From Plectrocnemia conspersa (lineage: Eukaryota > Arthropoda > Insecta > Trichoptera > Polycentropodidae): a stretch of 64,000 nucleotides of DNA. The notes under the pieces were generated by a model that was not told the DNA's origin, ran no database searches, and saw nothing but the letters and a program-made list of their open reading frames with translations. Position numbers and translations under genes: made by a program. Positions within the stretch are counted from its first letter, which is position 1; every line of letters starts with the position of its first letter. The stretch is taken from NCBI GenBank assembly GCA_009617715.1, contig VTFK01000092.1, forward strand, positions 1,488,001-1,552,000, in the 5' to 3' direction. Below are positions 10,673 to 22,339 of the stretch, piece by piece.

Positions 10673-11999
10673 CATAACATAGTACTGATGAATCACTACC
10701 ATTTAAGATAGTAGAGAATACATATAACAAAAGTTAATAAAAAATAAGTGTTCGATGGTCTTGGACTTAAATTGACTAAATCCATAATTGTAAATAAATA
10801 TAGAAAGAACAACTCTGTGGTTTACTTTAATTCATATAAATTAAATATTTTTAATAACTTATAATTAATGTGTTTTATAAGGAAGTATACATAATATTTA
10901 TGGCATATTAACAAGCTATTTTTACTGACATATTTTTTAATCATAACTACAAATATTTGCGTGTATATTGCTAAAAATGTTTTCATATAAATTATTATAG
11001 TTATAGATATAAATTTGCCTTATAATAAAAAAATAAATTGAAAGGCTTTTCTATTTCCTTTGCCATTATGTTTATTTTTGTAAAGCTATTAATCTTTTTT
11101 CATTAGATCATTAAATATGAAATGTCTAATTTTAAATCGAAAGTTTGGTTTATTATATCTCAAACAAGGTGCAGTATAATTAATCAAATTATACGCCTTA
11201 GGTATCTTAACTCTAGTTTCTTTATATCGGCAGCGAATATTTTTCTTTGCATAGAATTAGTCTAATGACTAATAGTATAAGTTAGAGAATGGTCATAGTG
11301 TTGATGATAGTTTTATAGTCAAGCTTCTGCTGTTTTTTTGGCGTTTGGTCAAGCTTTGTCTTGCTAGAGAATCTTTTAATTTCGTCTGCTTAATCACAAG
11401 TGTTATTATAATTTTGTCCAATAGGTTGCAGTAGACATACATTGTAATCGATTGAATAAATTTCATAGAGATTTAATAAATTATACATGTGTTTCTTAGT
11501 ACTTATTGGGTTTCGGATTATGTTCTGGCACTTGATACTAATCTAAACATTATGAATAACGCTTGCGATTATCGAAACGAACACATTTTTTTTCAAAAGT
11601 AACAATGATTCAGTTTTATGTCTATACACTCTTCAATTCATGCGGCACCCATCTATCCAATTTCTTTACTTTGCCAATTAATTTCAATGAGTTTAATATT
11701 TTTGAAATAGTAACACTAAACCTTGAAGCTATTTTAAGATATATTCAATTTATTACAGCTTTCAACTCATCATAGAGTAACCACGTTGCTCATTTTTAAG
11801 AAAAAATTGCAAGAAACTCCTTAAACTAACGACGTACTGTTCGTTTAATAACCATATTTTAAGAGAAACTTATTTTATGTTTCTATACACTGATAGAGAA
11901 AATCATTTTAAGATAAAACATATTTGTCTCACATCTCTTTTTAATCTCTGAAATATCGTATTTAATCATTGTATAAAATAATAGTTACGTTTTATCTTA
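10673..11999. other. AT-rich desert
   Basis: A/T-rich sequence. A 70-codon frame at 11563-11775 is hydrophobic and A/T-codon driven, which fits chance. No repeats or RNA genes are supported. Confidence 0.55.
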
Positions 12000-12360
12000 T
12001 TTATTCGATTTGACGGGATTCTAATTATTTGGGGTGTGCAGCCAGTTAGACGCAGGTGGAAACTAGTGAGAAATTGATATTACAATGATTGCCAAGATCG
12101 TTATTAGCGAGTGGTGGTGGAGAAGCTGGCGGAGGGATGAAGTCAGTAGAAGATCTTTAAATTTCTGATTGGTATGGCAGTGACAGTTTAGCGGAGGTTG
12201 ATCCCTTTCTTATAGTGGAATTCCTCTCAGGATGTGAGCGTCCATTGCCCGCGGGCGGGCTTAATCTGCTCTTTCGAGTGTCTGCAGGTGTCTCATTAGA
12301 GACCAACCGTATGTATTCAGGGTTGCAAAGCTTGTTGATCAATCACAATCATTCAGCGAT
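12000..12360. other. GC-richer island of unknown nature
   Basis: The segment has balanced composition, a GCCCGCGGGCGGGC stretch near 12250 and purine-rich sequence near 12100-12150. The 61-codon minus frame (12157-12342) has many Ser/Arg/Pro codons and no recognisable motif. It could be an exon-sized relic of a retroelement or a regulatory island. No splice sites bracket it convincingly. Confidence 0.3.
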
Positions 12361-13143
12361 CATCTAGCCAATATTTGCACTCGCTTCATAGAACAACGAA
12401 AAATGTATATACACTTAGAAAGTGACATTTACTTTATGGACATCTTCGAGGCTTAATTGTGCAACGGGAATGTTGTAGTCTTACGGTGCTTTTTGTCTTT
12501 TGGTGATATATTGTTTTCCGTGATCATTTCGTAACAAAAAATATTCATTAAATGCACATGGAGAATCTTCGCGTGTTATTTATGAGAAACTATTGTTTTT
12601 TCTAGTCGTAACGAGGGCTTTGTGTGGTCCCTCTATTGTCTAGTTTATCTTTATTGCTGAATGATCATTTTTGGTCATAGATTTTAACGCGAGTTTCCTC
12701 TTCATTTTAGTTACCATAATAGTTGTGTTACATTTTTTACATAGTTGTGTTTATTAATGTAAACTGCATATAATTCTACCTCACTCAAAAACAATTTTAA
12801 AGGAAATTTACGATATCGATAATAAAACACCAGATGTTATTGCATGATTACATCTTAGTAAAAAAATTCACGTGAAATAATACGGTTCGAACAATATAAA
12901 ACGTAATCGAAATCAATGGAGAACATAAACGCAACGCGTCTCGCGTATAACAATTTCATCACATATGTATGTACCTATCTGTTTCACTCGGCTGATTAAA
13001 TGAAAGTTTATATTTTTGTCATTGTTTCGTGTTGTGTTCTTTCTACCATTCTTCCTTTTGTGTTTTCTGCGTGTAATAATATAATATGTGTTTTGCGTTG
13101 TTTGCGGATAAATAATGGTTATTTAAAGGAAAGCGTAAGTGTC
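12361..13143. other. Spacer, no gene seen
   Basis: Moderately AT-rich and less monotonous than the deserts. Short complex patches (about 12580-12720, 12890-12960) occur, but there is no frame, repeat or RNA structure I can defend. Confidence 0.45.
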
Positions 13144-13144
13144 G

Positions 13145-13426
13145 TTGCGTAACGGCTTGACGTTAGCGAAAAGTTAATGAGCTTTTTTATTTGATTTTTT
13201 AAATTGAATCGTAGTAATTGTGTTACAAAACATATACATAGTAAATTTATGTATAATTAAACAGCTTATTATCTATGAATTTATATATATAAATAGTTAA
13301 AAAGCTGTTTAAGTTTACAAACATTTACTAATTATATGTTTTGTAACACAATTTCTACGACTCGATTTGAAAAAGCAAATAAAAAAGCTCATTAACTTTT
13401 TTTGCTAACGTCAAGCCATTACGCAA
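13145..13426. mobile_element. Fold-back element with about 110-bp arms (MITE)
   Basis: TTGCGTAACGGCTTGACGTT (from 13145) pairs with the right end read backwards (TTGCGTAATGGCTTGACGTT, ending 13426), one mismatch in 20. The match continues through AGTTAATGAGCTTTTTTATT, the TCGTAG...AATTGTGTTACAAAACATAT block and beyond, giving arms of about 110 bases around a loop of some 60 A/T-rich bases (about 13256-13317). No protein is encoded. A clear target duplication is not visible, so the superfamily is open. RNA from it would form a long hairpin, a possible substrate for small-RNA processing. Confidence 0.85.
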
Positions 13427-14517
13427 TAATTAATTAATAAATATAACTCCATATTTTTTTAACTTCAATAATTGTATAGTTTATTTATAAAATAAATTAA
13501 TGGATAGATCTAATATTAATATTATATTTTCTGTTTTTTCTTACAAATATAATAATATAAAATCTATATACAATTATACTAAGTAGCTTATTTGTAAACT
13601 CTACTAATTGAATTAAAGTATAAAAAATATTTTTATATTTATAAAATAATTGTTTATATTCAAAGACACGTTTCTGAACATTCATCGTCAACGATTTGTT
13701 CAATAGAAACTGAAATTTGCAGTATTTTTATTTTATTTTAATAATATAGATAGACACTTTATACTCATTGCGTGAACTTCACCCCTTTCAGTCTGATAAA
13801 AAAACTCCATCGCGTCGTCCAAATGCGTAAAGCGAATTTGCATCACCCTGTATTAAATAATAATATATTAAAAATTCACAGCCAACGAAAAAGCACTCGG
13901 AAACGGAGAAATAAACAAAGCTCATTTGTATAAAACGACGACGTTGCTTAATAGGTAATTATTTTTGGATATTGACGAAACCACCTTTTCCCAGAATCCA
14001 CCACGCTATATTTTCAGAAGCGTGAAAATGCAAATCAGATTTAATGCCCAAAAAGCCTGAAATATATGTAAATTTATATTTTCTATACTATGAAACAGAA
14101 AATACACGTGTATGTTTGTCTGTCGCAAAAACTCCTCCCAAATAATGAAAAATAGCGACGTGACATTTGGACATGTCATTCTGGATGTAATTTCAATGCT
14201 AAATTATTCAAAATAATTATCCATAGTTACGTTCTTAATCACTTTCAGCAGCTTTTATTTTTTTTTTGACTAAAACAGTGACAAAATATCTTTATGCGGA
14301 ACTATAAGTAAACGTTGTAAACCGGGAATTTGTCCCCTCTCCCCCCCCTCTCGGCAGGCCCGCCTATGGTAAAAATAATGTTTTACCCCTTTGGGAGTTC
14401 TTCAAGGGTTCAACCTAAGCCCTCTTCTTTTCACGCTAACTAAAAGTGATCTAATGCGAACTTTTTTTCTTTATTGTTGCATTTTTTTGATCTCATTACC
14501 AATCAGAATTTCCCCAT
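13427..14517. other. Spacer with a C-rich tract
   Basis: Mostly A/T-rich. At about 13840-13855 is the word CACCCTGTAT, which resembles the edge of some insect repeats, but no partner end was found. A pyrimidine tract with eight or more C in a row lies at about 14332-14352. The short minus frame at 13497-13703 is A/T-codon driven and not credible. Confidence 0.4.
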
Positions 14518-14579
14518 GGATCTCAGTGGAACGTTTCCATTGAGATCCGCTCGGTTAAAGAAACTAACTCGGTTAAAGA
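14518..14579. repeat. Imperfect palindrome plus a direct repeat
   Basis: GGATCTCA (14518) and TGAGATCC (ending 14548) are the perfect outer arms of a 31-bp imperfect palindrome whose inside (GTGGAACGTTTCCAT) is nearly symmetrical too. It is followed by CTCGGTTAAAGA at 14550 and again at 14568. The function is unknown. Confidence 0.65.
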
Positions 14580-14738
14580 TGTAAAAATTACTTTTGAAAA
14601 GTAAAGGTTTGTATAGGTCTAGTGAAGATTCTCTCTACACGTAAACGACGTCTGAGAAAAATCTTTTAAAATGTTTGTCTTTGTTATGGAAAATTCGTTT
14701 TACTTTGACTATCCGTCAGCTATTTGTACCCTCTAATA

Positions 14739-15034
14739 CAGGGTTTCCCAAACTTTTTCATCGACGGAACACTTGGCAAATCCGAAAATTTTGGCGGAGC
14801 ACTTAGCTTATTTTGCTGTACCCATCTTCTAGGTACTAAAATCTTCGCCTTCTCTTGACGTCATAAATCTCAACTAAGTTTAACCGTCGCTCGCCTTTCA
14901 TTATGAAGTAGAATATGTTCAATCTTTTTAATTTACTCCAATTTTTTGTGAAATATCTATTTAGGCTCCAAGGAACACATATTTTGGATCCGCGGAACAT
15001 CAGTGTTCCGCGGAATATAGTTTGGGAAATCATG
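14739..15034. mobile_element. hAT-like MITE, 296 bp
   Basis: The left end CAGGGTTTCCCAAAC and the right end read backwards (CATGATTTCCCAAAC) form a 15-bp TIR with three mismatches. The flanks CTCTAATA (14731-14738) and CTCTAACA (15035-15042) are an 8-bp target duplication with one change. CA...TG ends, 8-bp duplication and a CCCAAAC-type TIR are the standard hAT signature. There is no transposase. Near the right end a perfect 11-bp stem with a 4-base loop (TCCGCGGAACA / TGTTCCGCGGA, 14989-15014) could bind transposase or fold. Frames crossing it are not genes. Confidence 0.85.
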
Positions 15035-15338
15035 CTCTAACACTTTAGTTTGCATAATTCTTAATTTGGGATATGTTATTTGGAATATTCATTTATTTCA
15101 TTAATTTATTTAAATTAATATAGCTAATTTTTACACTAATATTATTTTCAACTAAAAACATATTATATAGATGATAAACAAAAAAAAATAAACAGAAAAT
15201 TAAATAGCTCCTTTTAATTAAAAGTTTAGAAAATGTCCTTGAAATACCTTTATATAAAGGGTTTTAGTTATTATCCGTACTATATATCATACCGACTTTT
15301 ATGTTAGAAGCGATGTAATATAAATTATTTAGTTCTCG
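15035..15338. other. AT-rich spacer
   Basis: Low-complexity A/T sequence between the hAT-like MITE and the LINE fragment. Nothing is recognised. Confidence 0.5.
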
Positions 15339-15640
15339 ATGAAAGTTGTATGCTTAAGCATTTCTTCAAACAACCAAGAGGTTTTGTCAACAGTTAAACT
15401 ATGCTCAAATAATTATGGTCTTGGGTTTCACAAATTCTTTAAGAGTCACAATCGCATCCTTTTCTTGGTCCGTTCGCTTATGGCTGTCGTCATCCAGCTC
15501 CTTAATACGCTGCCATTTCATATCAATTTATTTAATATCAGCTACAAGGAGATACAATATGTATTATTTTCATCATCGTGACGCATTTAAGTTACCTGTT
15601 AGATCACGATTGTCTTAATTTATTTAAAATAAATATCGGT
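15339..15640 (+). pseudogene. 3' end of a second LINE copy
   Basis: The plus frame (15339-15581) ends with RSLMAVVIQLLNTLPF followed by HINLFNIS. This lines up with the C-terminus of the LINE at 520-1916 (SSLAKAIHLLNSVHRNIDIFS), conserved in spacing of LLN and the I-D/N-F motif. The 3' UTR is shorter. It ends with a hairpin like copy A's (CGTGA 15577-15581 / TCACG 15604-15608) and an AAATAAATA tail. The two copies are clearly divergent, so they come from different subfamilies or an old insertion. Only the last few hundred bases survive. Confidence 0.75.
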
Positions 15641-16550
15641 TCAAATTGGGAAAATAAATATTATATTTATTTATTATATAAAATTGTATATATTAATCTA
15701 TACTTTATCATTTTACCAATAATCAAATAATACGTTGTGTATTAAATCGTGACAAGAACCTACACAAGCTAAAAAAAGCCTAGATTGGACACGCGAACAA
15801 ATAGTAAGATCAAAGAATTTTGTAACCCATCGGTCTAGTTTGCTTTCGTAAGTGAGTTATTCGTGAAACAATTATGCATTTGGAAATAATAAAGTAATAA
15901 TGTTTATTTCCAGCAGTATAATTTGCTAAAACTCTGATTAAATTCGTATTATAATATGTAGTATATCGCATTTCATCACATGCGTCCGATAATTTTTCAT
16001 TCGAGGAAATTGAGTTTCCCGCTGCGATAAAAACATAACTCTCTTAGATACTTTTATATACATAAACATAAAATATAGAATCAACACTACGATTTACTAT
16101 AAGTGTGTATGTGTATGTTATAAAAGAACAACGCTTTTCCATTTATATATTCATAATCTCGTTATTATGACCTTACAAGTTACATATATTAGAATAAATA
16201 TGACTACATCTTATACTTTTATGCCATAAAATATACATAATATATTCGTGATTTATTTTAAGCATAGTTTATATAATCGAAAATATTTCAAAATATTTAT
16301 TTAAATAATTTGTTTTAAATTATTTGTATATATAATTTAATAATGTGATTATTTTTTAATTTATTATTTATATGGCCAATCTGTATGTATTTATTAGGAT
16401 TACACATTACAGTATATTTTTAGTACATACTTGTAAAAATATAGGATTATATAATGCAGGTGTCAGTATCGGGCGGCAGTGTCGAATAATTAAAATTCGA
16501 AAAAAATAAGGATAGTCTTGGCTTTCAATGGAATATTACGTGTTTTTTTT
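15641..16550. other. AT-rich desert
   Basis: A/T-rich sequence with no defensible frames or repeats. Microsatellite-like TATA runs are short. Confidence 0.5.
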
Positions 16551-16583
16551 GCTTATGGCTTTCCATGGCTTATGGCTTTTCAT
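16551..16583 (+). repeat. Two-copy short tandem repeat
   Basis: GCTTATGGCTTTCCAT at 16551 is followed directly by a near copy (GGCTTATGGCTTTTCAT). The unit is 16-17 bases. This looks like a local slippage duplication. Confidence 0.7.
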
Positions 16584-19578
16584 TGAGTAAATTAGACATA
16601 TTTTTCAATATCGTTAGTGATTTTTTATGAATATATTGTAATGATACTCGTTTTATACCTAAAATATGAATCAAAATAGTTTTGCATGAATTGTATGAGA
16701 TACCATATCTTTCAGCAATAGTGATTTGGTAGTGATGCTAATTTTTTACATTTTTTTGTTCGATCTTTGTGTGTTAAATGAATTAAATAAATGCAAATTC
16801 AATTTAAATTAAAAGTTTGTTTATAAATTAATTTTTATTAATATCAAAATTTATTTTAAATGCTATTTTTAATTGAAAAATAGTTAAAAACATATTTTAA
16901 CTTGTTCTCTTAATTCCATTCCAATTCCACAATTTTTTTTCAGTTAAAATCTGACGCTTATTAAACATAAACCCAAAAAATTAAAATATTTAGGCTTTCG
17001 ATGCGCGTAATTCTAAATTGCGTAACCGCAGATCAAATTTAAAATTTGCCGAGTGTGAAATTTTTCAAGTCGAATTTTTTCTAAAATTATTTTTTACCAG
17101 TATAATAAATACTTAATCTCGCTTTAATTGCGCAGAATTTTGAATTTATCCCTGGCGACATTATCGAATCACGTCCCTGAATAACTCATGAACGAGCGAA
17201 GGCTACTAATTGGATTCAAAGGATCAATATTGTTACATTGGAAAAATCAACACAGCATTTTTTCTATAATTATCCCATCAGAGCATATAATAACTGAATT
17301 AATTAATTGTTGTTGTAATAATAATGCATATAGTTTAAAATTTATATTTTCAAGCTTTTAATATATTTTAATCGAAAACAGGATGATCCATTGCATTTAA
17401 ATAATCATTAAATAATGACCTCAAATTTTAGCATGACCAACGCTGAGATGAAAACATATGTGAATTAGGTATATGTGTTTCTAAATAATTCGTATGTAAC
17501 AAAAAAAATATCCGGTCCACATCTGTTGTATATGTATGCAATGTCGTGAGAAAAAGCCTCGACACACAATATGAATATTTGGTAATTTTTTCTAAAATTT
17601 TAATTGTCATTCGCGAATGTTACACATGTATAATTGCCCTATTCTAATCGTGCGCAGTTTGTTGCTTATTTCGACATTAATTACGCCTAAAAATAATTAC
17701 AGTTATTCATATTTCAATTTTTTGTGATTCGTATACATTCTATTAAACTAGAGTCGAATTAGCTTAAAAATCAATATACAGTATTTTTTATATTAAAGTC
17801 ATAACCGATAAAATTTAAGGTTTGTCTATCGTTAAAATTTAATTAAATCTATAGTTAAATTTACTGAAATACTTAAACTTATGATTTTTTATTTATTTAG
17901 CAAGAGTGTAGCAAACCAGAAGCGATCAATGTGTAATAATAGGTTATTATTTATAAACCTTAAAAAATAAAAATAATTGTATTTTTTAAAAATTTGTGTA
18001 ATTATAAGTCACTACTGTGATTTTAAACTATATTTGGAAAGTATAGCTTTGTAAAGAATTGTTCAGTATGTAATTTAAGCTTTAAATAAATAATTTAAAA
18101 TTATTTCACAATATATGTTTTATAGACCTTTTTCACTTAAAGGCAATAAGACGAGAGTTTTTATTTAGATTTAATTTTTCGTTCAGGTTTGACCAAATTT
18201 TTTTTTTGACAGCTTCAATTTTTATTAAAAAACATTATTATTAAAATTAATATAATTTTTAAATGTTTTGTTTCGTTTTGGTCCTCCTCCTCTCTTTAAT
18301 TAAGAAAGTATTTTTTCCTTGAAAAAATTAACGTTTTTGCATCACGTATGATCACGTAATTATTGTAACGAACGAGGACGAATTTTGTCACTATGAGCCT
18401 TCTCTTTCTTTGTTCATATTTTATGACATAAGGAATTTAACCACGTGTCAAGCCAACAATAAATATCAAGGAAAGAAAATTTTAGCGTTGTATCGTCATC
18501 AAAACCGCGTAGATAAAAAACAATAGTTTTGCTAGTTTTATGGCGGATTAATTTATGGTTTTAATGAAATTAATAACATCGAAATTAGTCTGGTGTCTAT
18601 CTCGTTTCGGACTTCTTAGCTGAAGCGGAAAGCGGCTGCTTCCTCGGTCCTTCAAATTTCGGTCGATGTCTCAGCTTGGTGTGAGTACAGATATATTCGT
18701 ACTATTTGTATCCTAAGTCATAAGTATTTGTTGAAGATTTGAGATAATAAGTTTTAAATGAAAAAATTTTAATAAAAGTTGTGTCTGATTTTAAAATAAG
18801 AGCGTAACGGTGACCAATTTAAACAGCTGGAGATTTGACAACACTGTCATAAAGAGCTTGTAAGCCCATTTCATCGGGTTGTGTGACTTTCCAATATAAT
18901 ATTACATTACTTTGTATTTCTATAGACACGTACTATTTTACTTTACTTATGGTCCATTCAAAAGATAGATTTTTCTAATGAATCCAAATCTTCAATTTAT
19001 AGGTACGGCGCAAATACACTTGTTCGGCAAATCACCAATTTAATTTACAACGCTTTGAACAATTCAATATAAACTTATGCGTTTTTTAATTTATATTGTG
19101 TCTGAGAGTTAAAAATTAGTTATTATTATATAATTATATAATAATTCCCATAGATTATCTCAGATTAGGTTTTCTTAATTTTTCTAATCTAACGGAGATT
19201 AATTTAAATCAAATTAAATGGTACATATAAGGTTTTAAAAATCTAAATATGAGCTAGTTTAGTTTATATTAAAAGAAATATATTTATCATAAAAAAGTAT
19301 TTTATTTTTCAGCCTTATCTCATAATTATGTATGAAAAATTTATAGTGTGAGATGGATTATATTTTAAGTGACGTTCTTTATTATGATTTATTTTAATAC
19401 CTTTGGAAAATTTGTATTAGTGTTTATAATAAATTATATATTTATAGTATTGAGGATCTTTATTGTCTATTTATTATTAGTCCCCAAAATATTTAAGTAT
19501 TTCCACATATTCAAGCTCTCTATATTTCATATTAAAAATTTCTAATACAATTCTAATTAGAATAATTTTATGTAATAA
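16584..19578. other. AT-rich desert with a few complex patches
   Basis: Patches of mixed sequence occur at 16990-17230 and at 18400-18680, where GAAGCGGAAAGCGGC lies near 18623. They have no open frames. The TTGACAACACTGTCA word near 18836 recalls TGGCAACACTGTCA near 5485, possibly a shared repeat fragment. The 17428-17610 minus frame has no features of a gene. Confidence 0.4.
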
Positions 19579-19619
19579 CTAGCTGTCGGTTCTTCACTGT
19601 CATGAGGTACCGCAGCTAG
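19579..19619. other. Short hairpin
   Basis: CTAGCTG (19579-19585) pairs with CAGCTAG (19613-19619). The stem continues with CGGT/ACCG and TCA/TGA after small bulges. It is about 41 bases long, shorter than a typical microRNA precursor, and lies in otherwise featureless DNA. Confidence 0.4.
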
Positions 19620-22259
19620 CGAGTGTGCAATTGTACGGTTCAATTGTAATACGTAATTTAGCGTCTTAGATGTACTTTATTTGTATTGTTATTTTAAAAA
19701 AAAATCTATGTGCAAAATTTTGCCTCATTAAAACTTTCATGTCTATGATTTGCATTGCTACACCCCTAAAGTTTTTATATACGTTATCGATGTCCATCTT
19801 AGTGACAAGTTTTTTAGATTGAAAAAAACTTTCGTAGCACATTATGTCAAAAAAAAAAATACGATTTTTGTGTTTTTCAAATAAGTTTAAGATACTTAGA
19901 TAGGTGAGAATTTATTGAATTTGTTGACAGACCATTCGGTGAGTGCTATAAATTTTATAAAATATTTAAAACTTGAGTTTAAAGCTTGAAAAGTTTAAAA
20001 CAAACAAATAACTTTGTTACTTTGTGGTACATAATAGTAAAATAAATCATTATATTTTGGACATTATCATAAACGTAAACTATGATGCTTAAAGCTTTAT
20101 CTTTTTTCTTCTTGCGTAAAAGCTTTTTTTTCTTTATGAGCGTTTTCTTTTCAACTCTTGATTAACAAATGTAAGACAAAGATAGTTCAGTCTTTTATCT
20201 AAATAAAAAATCATATAAGTTGTGTCTGTTTTTATCTAATCGACAATTTGCATATAAACCGTGCAAATATTAACTCAATCAAAATTTACTATTATTCACA
20301 ATTACAAAACAATTATTGCTTTATTGCAAAAAAATCAAGGTCACCGTTTTCGCGTGTGCTTTTTCGAAAAGGCCAAATCGAGAATTCATTATTGGTGACT
20401 CGCTCGTTCACAACCTTTCCACTTTTGATGTGACATTTGGACCTACAAAGGGGAACGCTCAAAAAATAGGTTTCATTATTCGAAAGCAAAAGGAAAACTT
20501 TAATAAGTGTGTACCTACATATGATCAAAGACGATGTTAGCGTTATTATAAATCAAAAAAAAAAAACTTTCAATACATATTGAACCTTTTCCATTTTGCT
20601 TTATAAAAATGCATCGATCGAGTCTATAATAACCGCCGACTAGTTGGGTTTATTGGTTTAGACTGAATTTATTTTTGAAGCAGAGTTATAGTTGGTACAT
20701 ATATATATATAAAGCAATATTTATTTATTTTATACTGTTTTAAAGTATGTTTCACTGTCTGATTTAAATCTTTAAATTTAAAAAATAATTTTCTTGTGAA
20801 ATTTGTGAGATATATTCGAAAAGTATACACCTAGATACAAAGATTTATTTTAGTTTAAAACAGCTATGTTTTTGTTTAGATCCACGTAACGTAACAGTGT
20901 TTACTAGTTAGTAGCACTTCTAGTACAATGTGTTAAAAAATCATTGATTTGTTGAGAAATTAATCAACGAAAGGGTAAACTGCTGCTGAAATTCATCATC
21001 AACTTGTTTCTATAATAATTGCAGTAAAAAATAACGTTTGGGAGAGTGGAAAATTATCTAATGTCACTAACATTGAAATGGTAACTGATAGATTAGATAG
21101 AAAGCAGACACGGAACTTTTATGGCTTTAATGGCATTGTCTGGTTTTGATGCCAAGCTGGAAGATCTGTTTATTAGCTCTATTATTATTTATGCCTATAT
21201 ATGTATACAAGTCTGATTGAAAAGCTTGTGATTGTAGTTATTTGCATTCTTAATATTTTTTATAATTTTAATACTAAATACATCTCAACATATTATTTAT
21301 ATTATTAGGTAACTTTAACGTTTTAATACTCCATAAAGTCAAAGGGTTGTGCTATAAAATACATCCGTGATTTCTCATGCGTTTTCTTATAAAAAATGTG
21401 AAATTGCATTTCTTTTTAGCTGCGACCTGTTGAATATATTAGTGAAACCCTTGAAAAATAAAATGCATAAAACATAATATAGAACGTAGAAAGAGAGAAA
21501 GAGTACAACAAATACAGTTTCTATCTGCTCTCGTTTATTTATCTCTCTCCATACCATTTTCCTACAGCCTCCGGCTTGCATTCACAAATTAGTTTTATCT
21601 CCTGGGGCTTTTCACGCCGGCGAGAAAATATCCCAACGTGCACGTACTTATTAAATATGTATGTATTATGAATAAATTCATGTATCCCATATTGTTGATG
21701 GTGTTTGTAATACATTTAGTATAAAAATTCACCATCGTATTTTTTTTTCATAAAATACAAAACACTAAAAATATTTACTGTTGTGTATTTTTTAAAAATG
21801 GCAAAATGATTTAATGATTTTGTAAATATATTTTTAAATATATTTTGTATATATTTTTTAAATGTATTTGTAAATAAATTTTATAAATATATTTTAATAT
21901 ATTTTTCATTTATTTAATTATATAAGTAAATATGTTTTTGTTGATTTTGTAAAATATTTAAATATATTTTAATTTCTTTTAATTGCTTTTAGTTTGTTTG
22001 TTTTTTTTAAATTATAAAAATATATTTTTTTATCTAGAAATAATATTATGTCGATTAAGAAACATAAAAAAAAATATTATTTTAATTAAGAACTTAGATG
22101 AAAATAACTCTTGCTGTGAAAATAAACTGTTGAATTTTTTATTCCTTTAATACTACTACAAAAATAAGTATCGCAAGAATCTTATCTTGATCCCATCCTA
22201 TTTGTATCATTATTAAATGATTTGGTAGGTTTTTTATGTAATGTTTAAATTAAACTTTT
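19620..22259. other. Mostly AT-rich DNA, no gene supported
   Basis: At 20313-20540 three overlapping short frames on both strands coincide with a less AT-rich patch, which simply means stops are rare there; none has a motif. At 21540-21650 is a small CpG-containing patch with TCCTGGGGC and CGCCGGCG. The rest is low-complexity A/T, especially 21700-22100. Confidence 0.4.
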
Positions 22260-22339
22260 TTTTCAAAGGAATTTATTACATAAATGATTGCTTTTGTTCC
22301 AATTGATCTTTTTTAATTTAAATAAACATTCTGCAGTTT

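Noticed and set aside
13840..13860. CACCCTGTAT as the end of an insect transposon
   Set aside because: No matching opposite end nearby.
20313..20540. Three overlapping frames on both strands
   Set aside because: Overlap of frames on both strands shows only local lack of stops.
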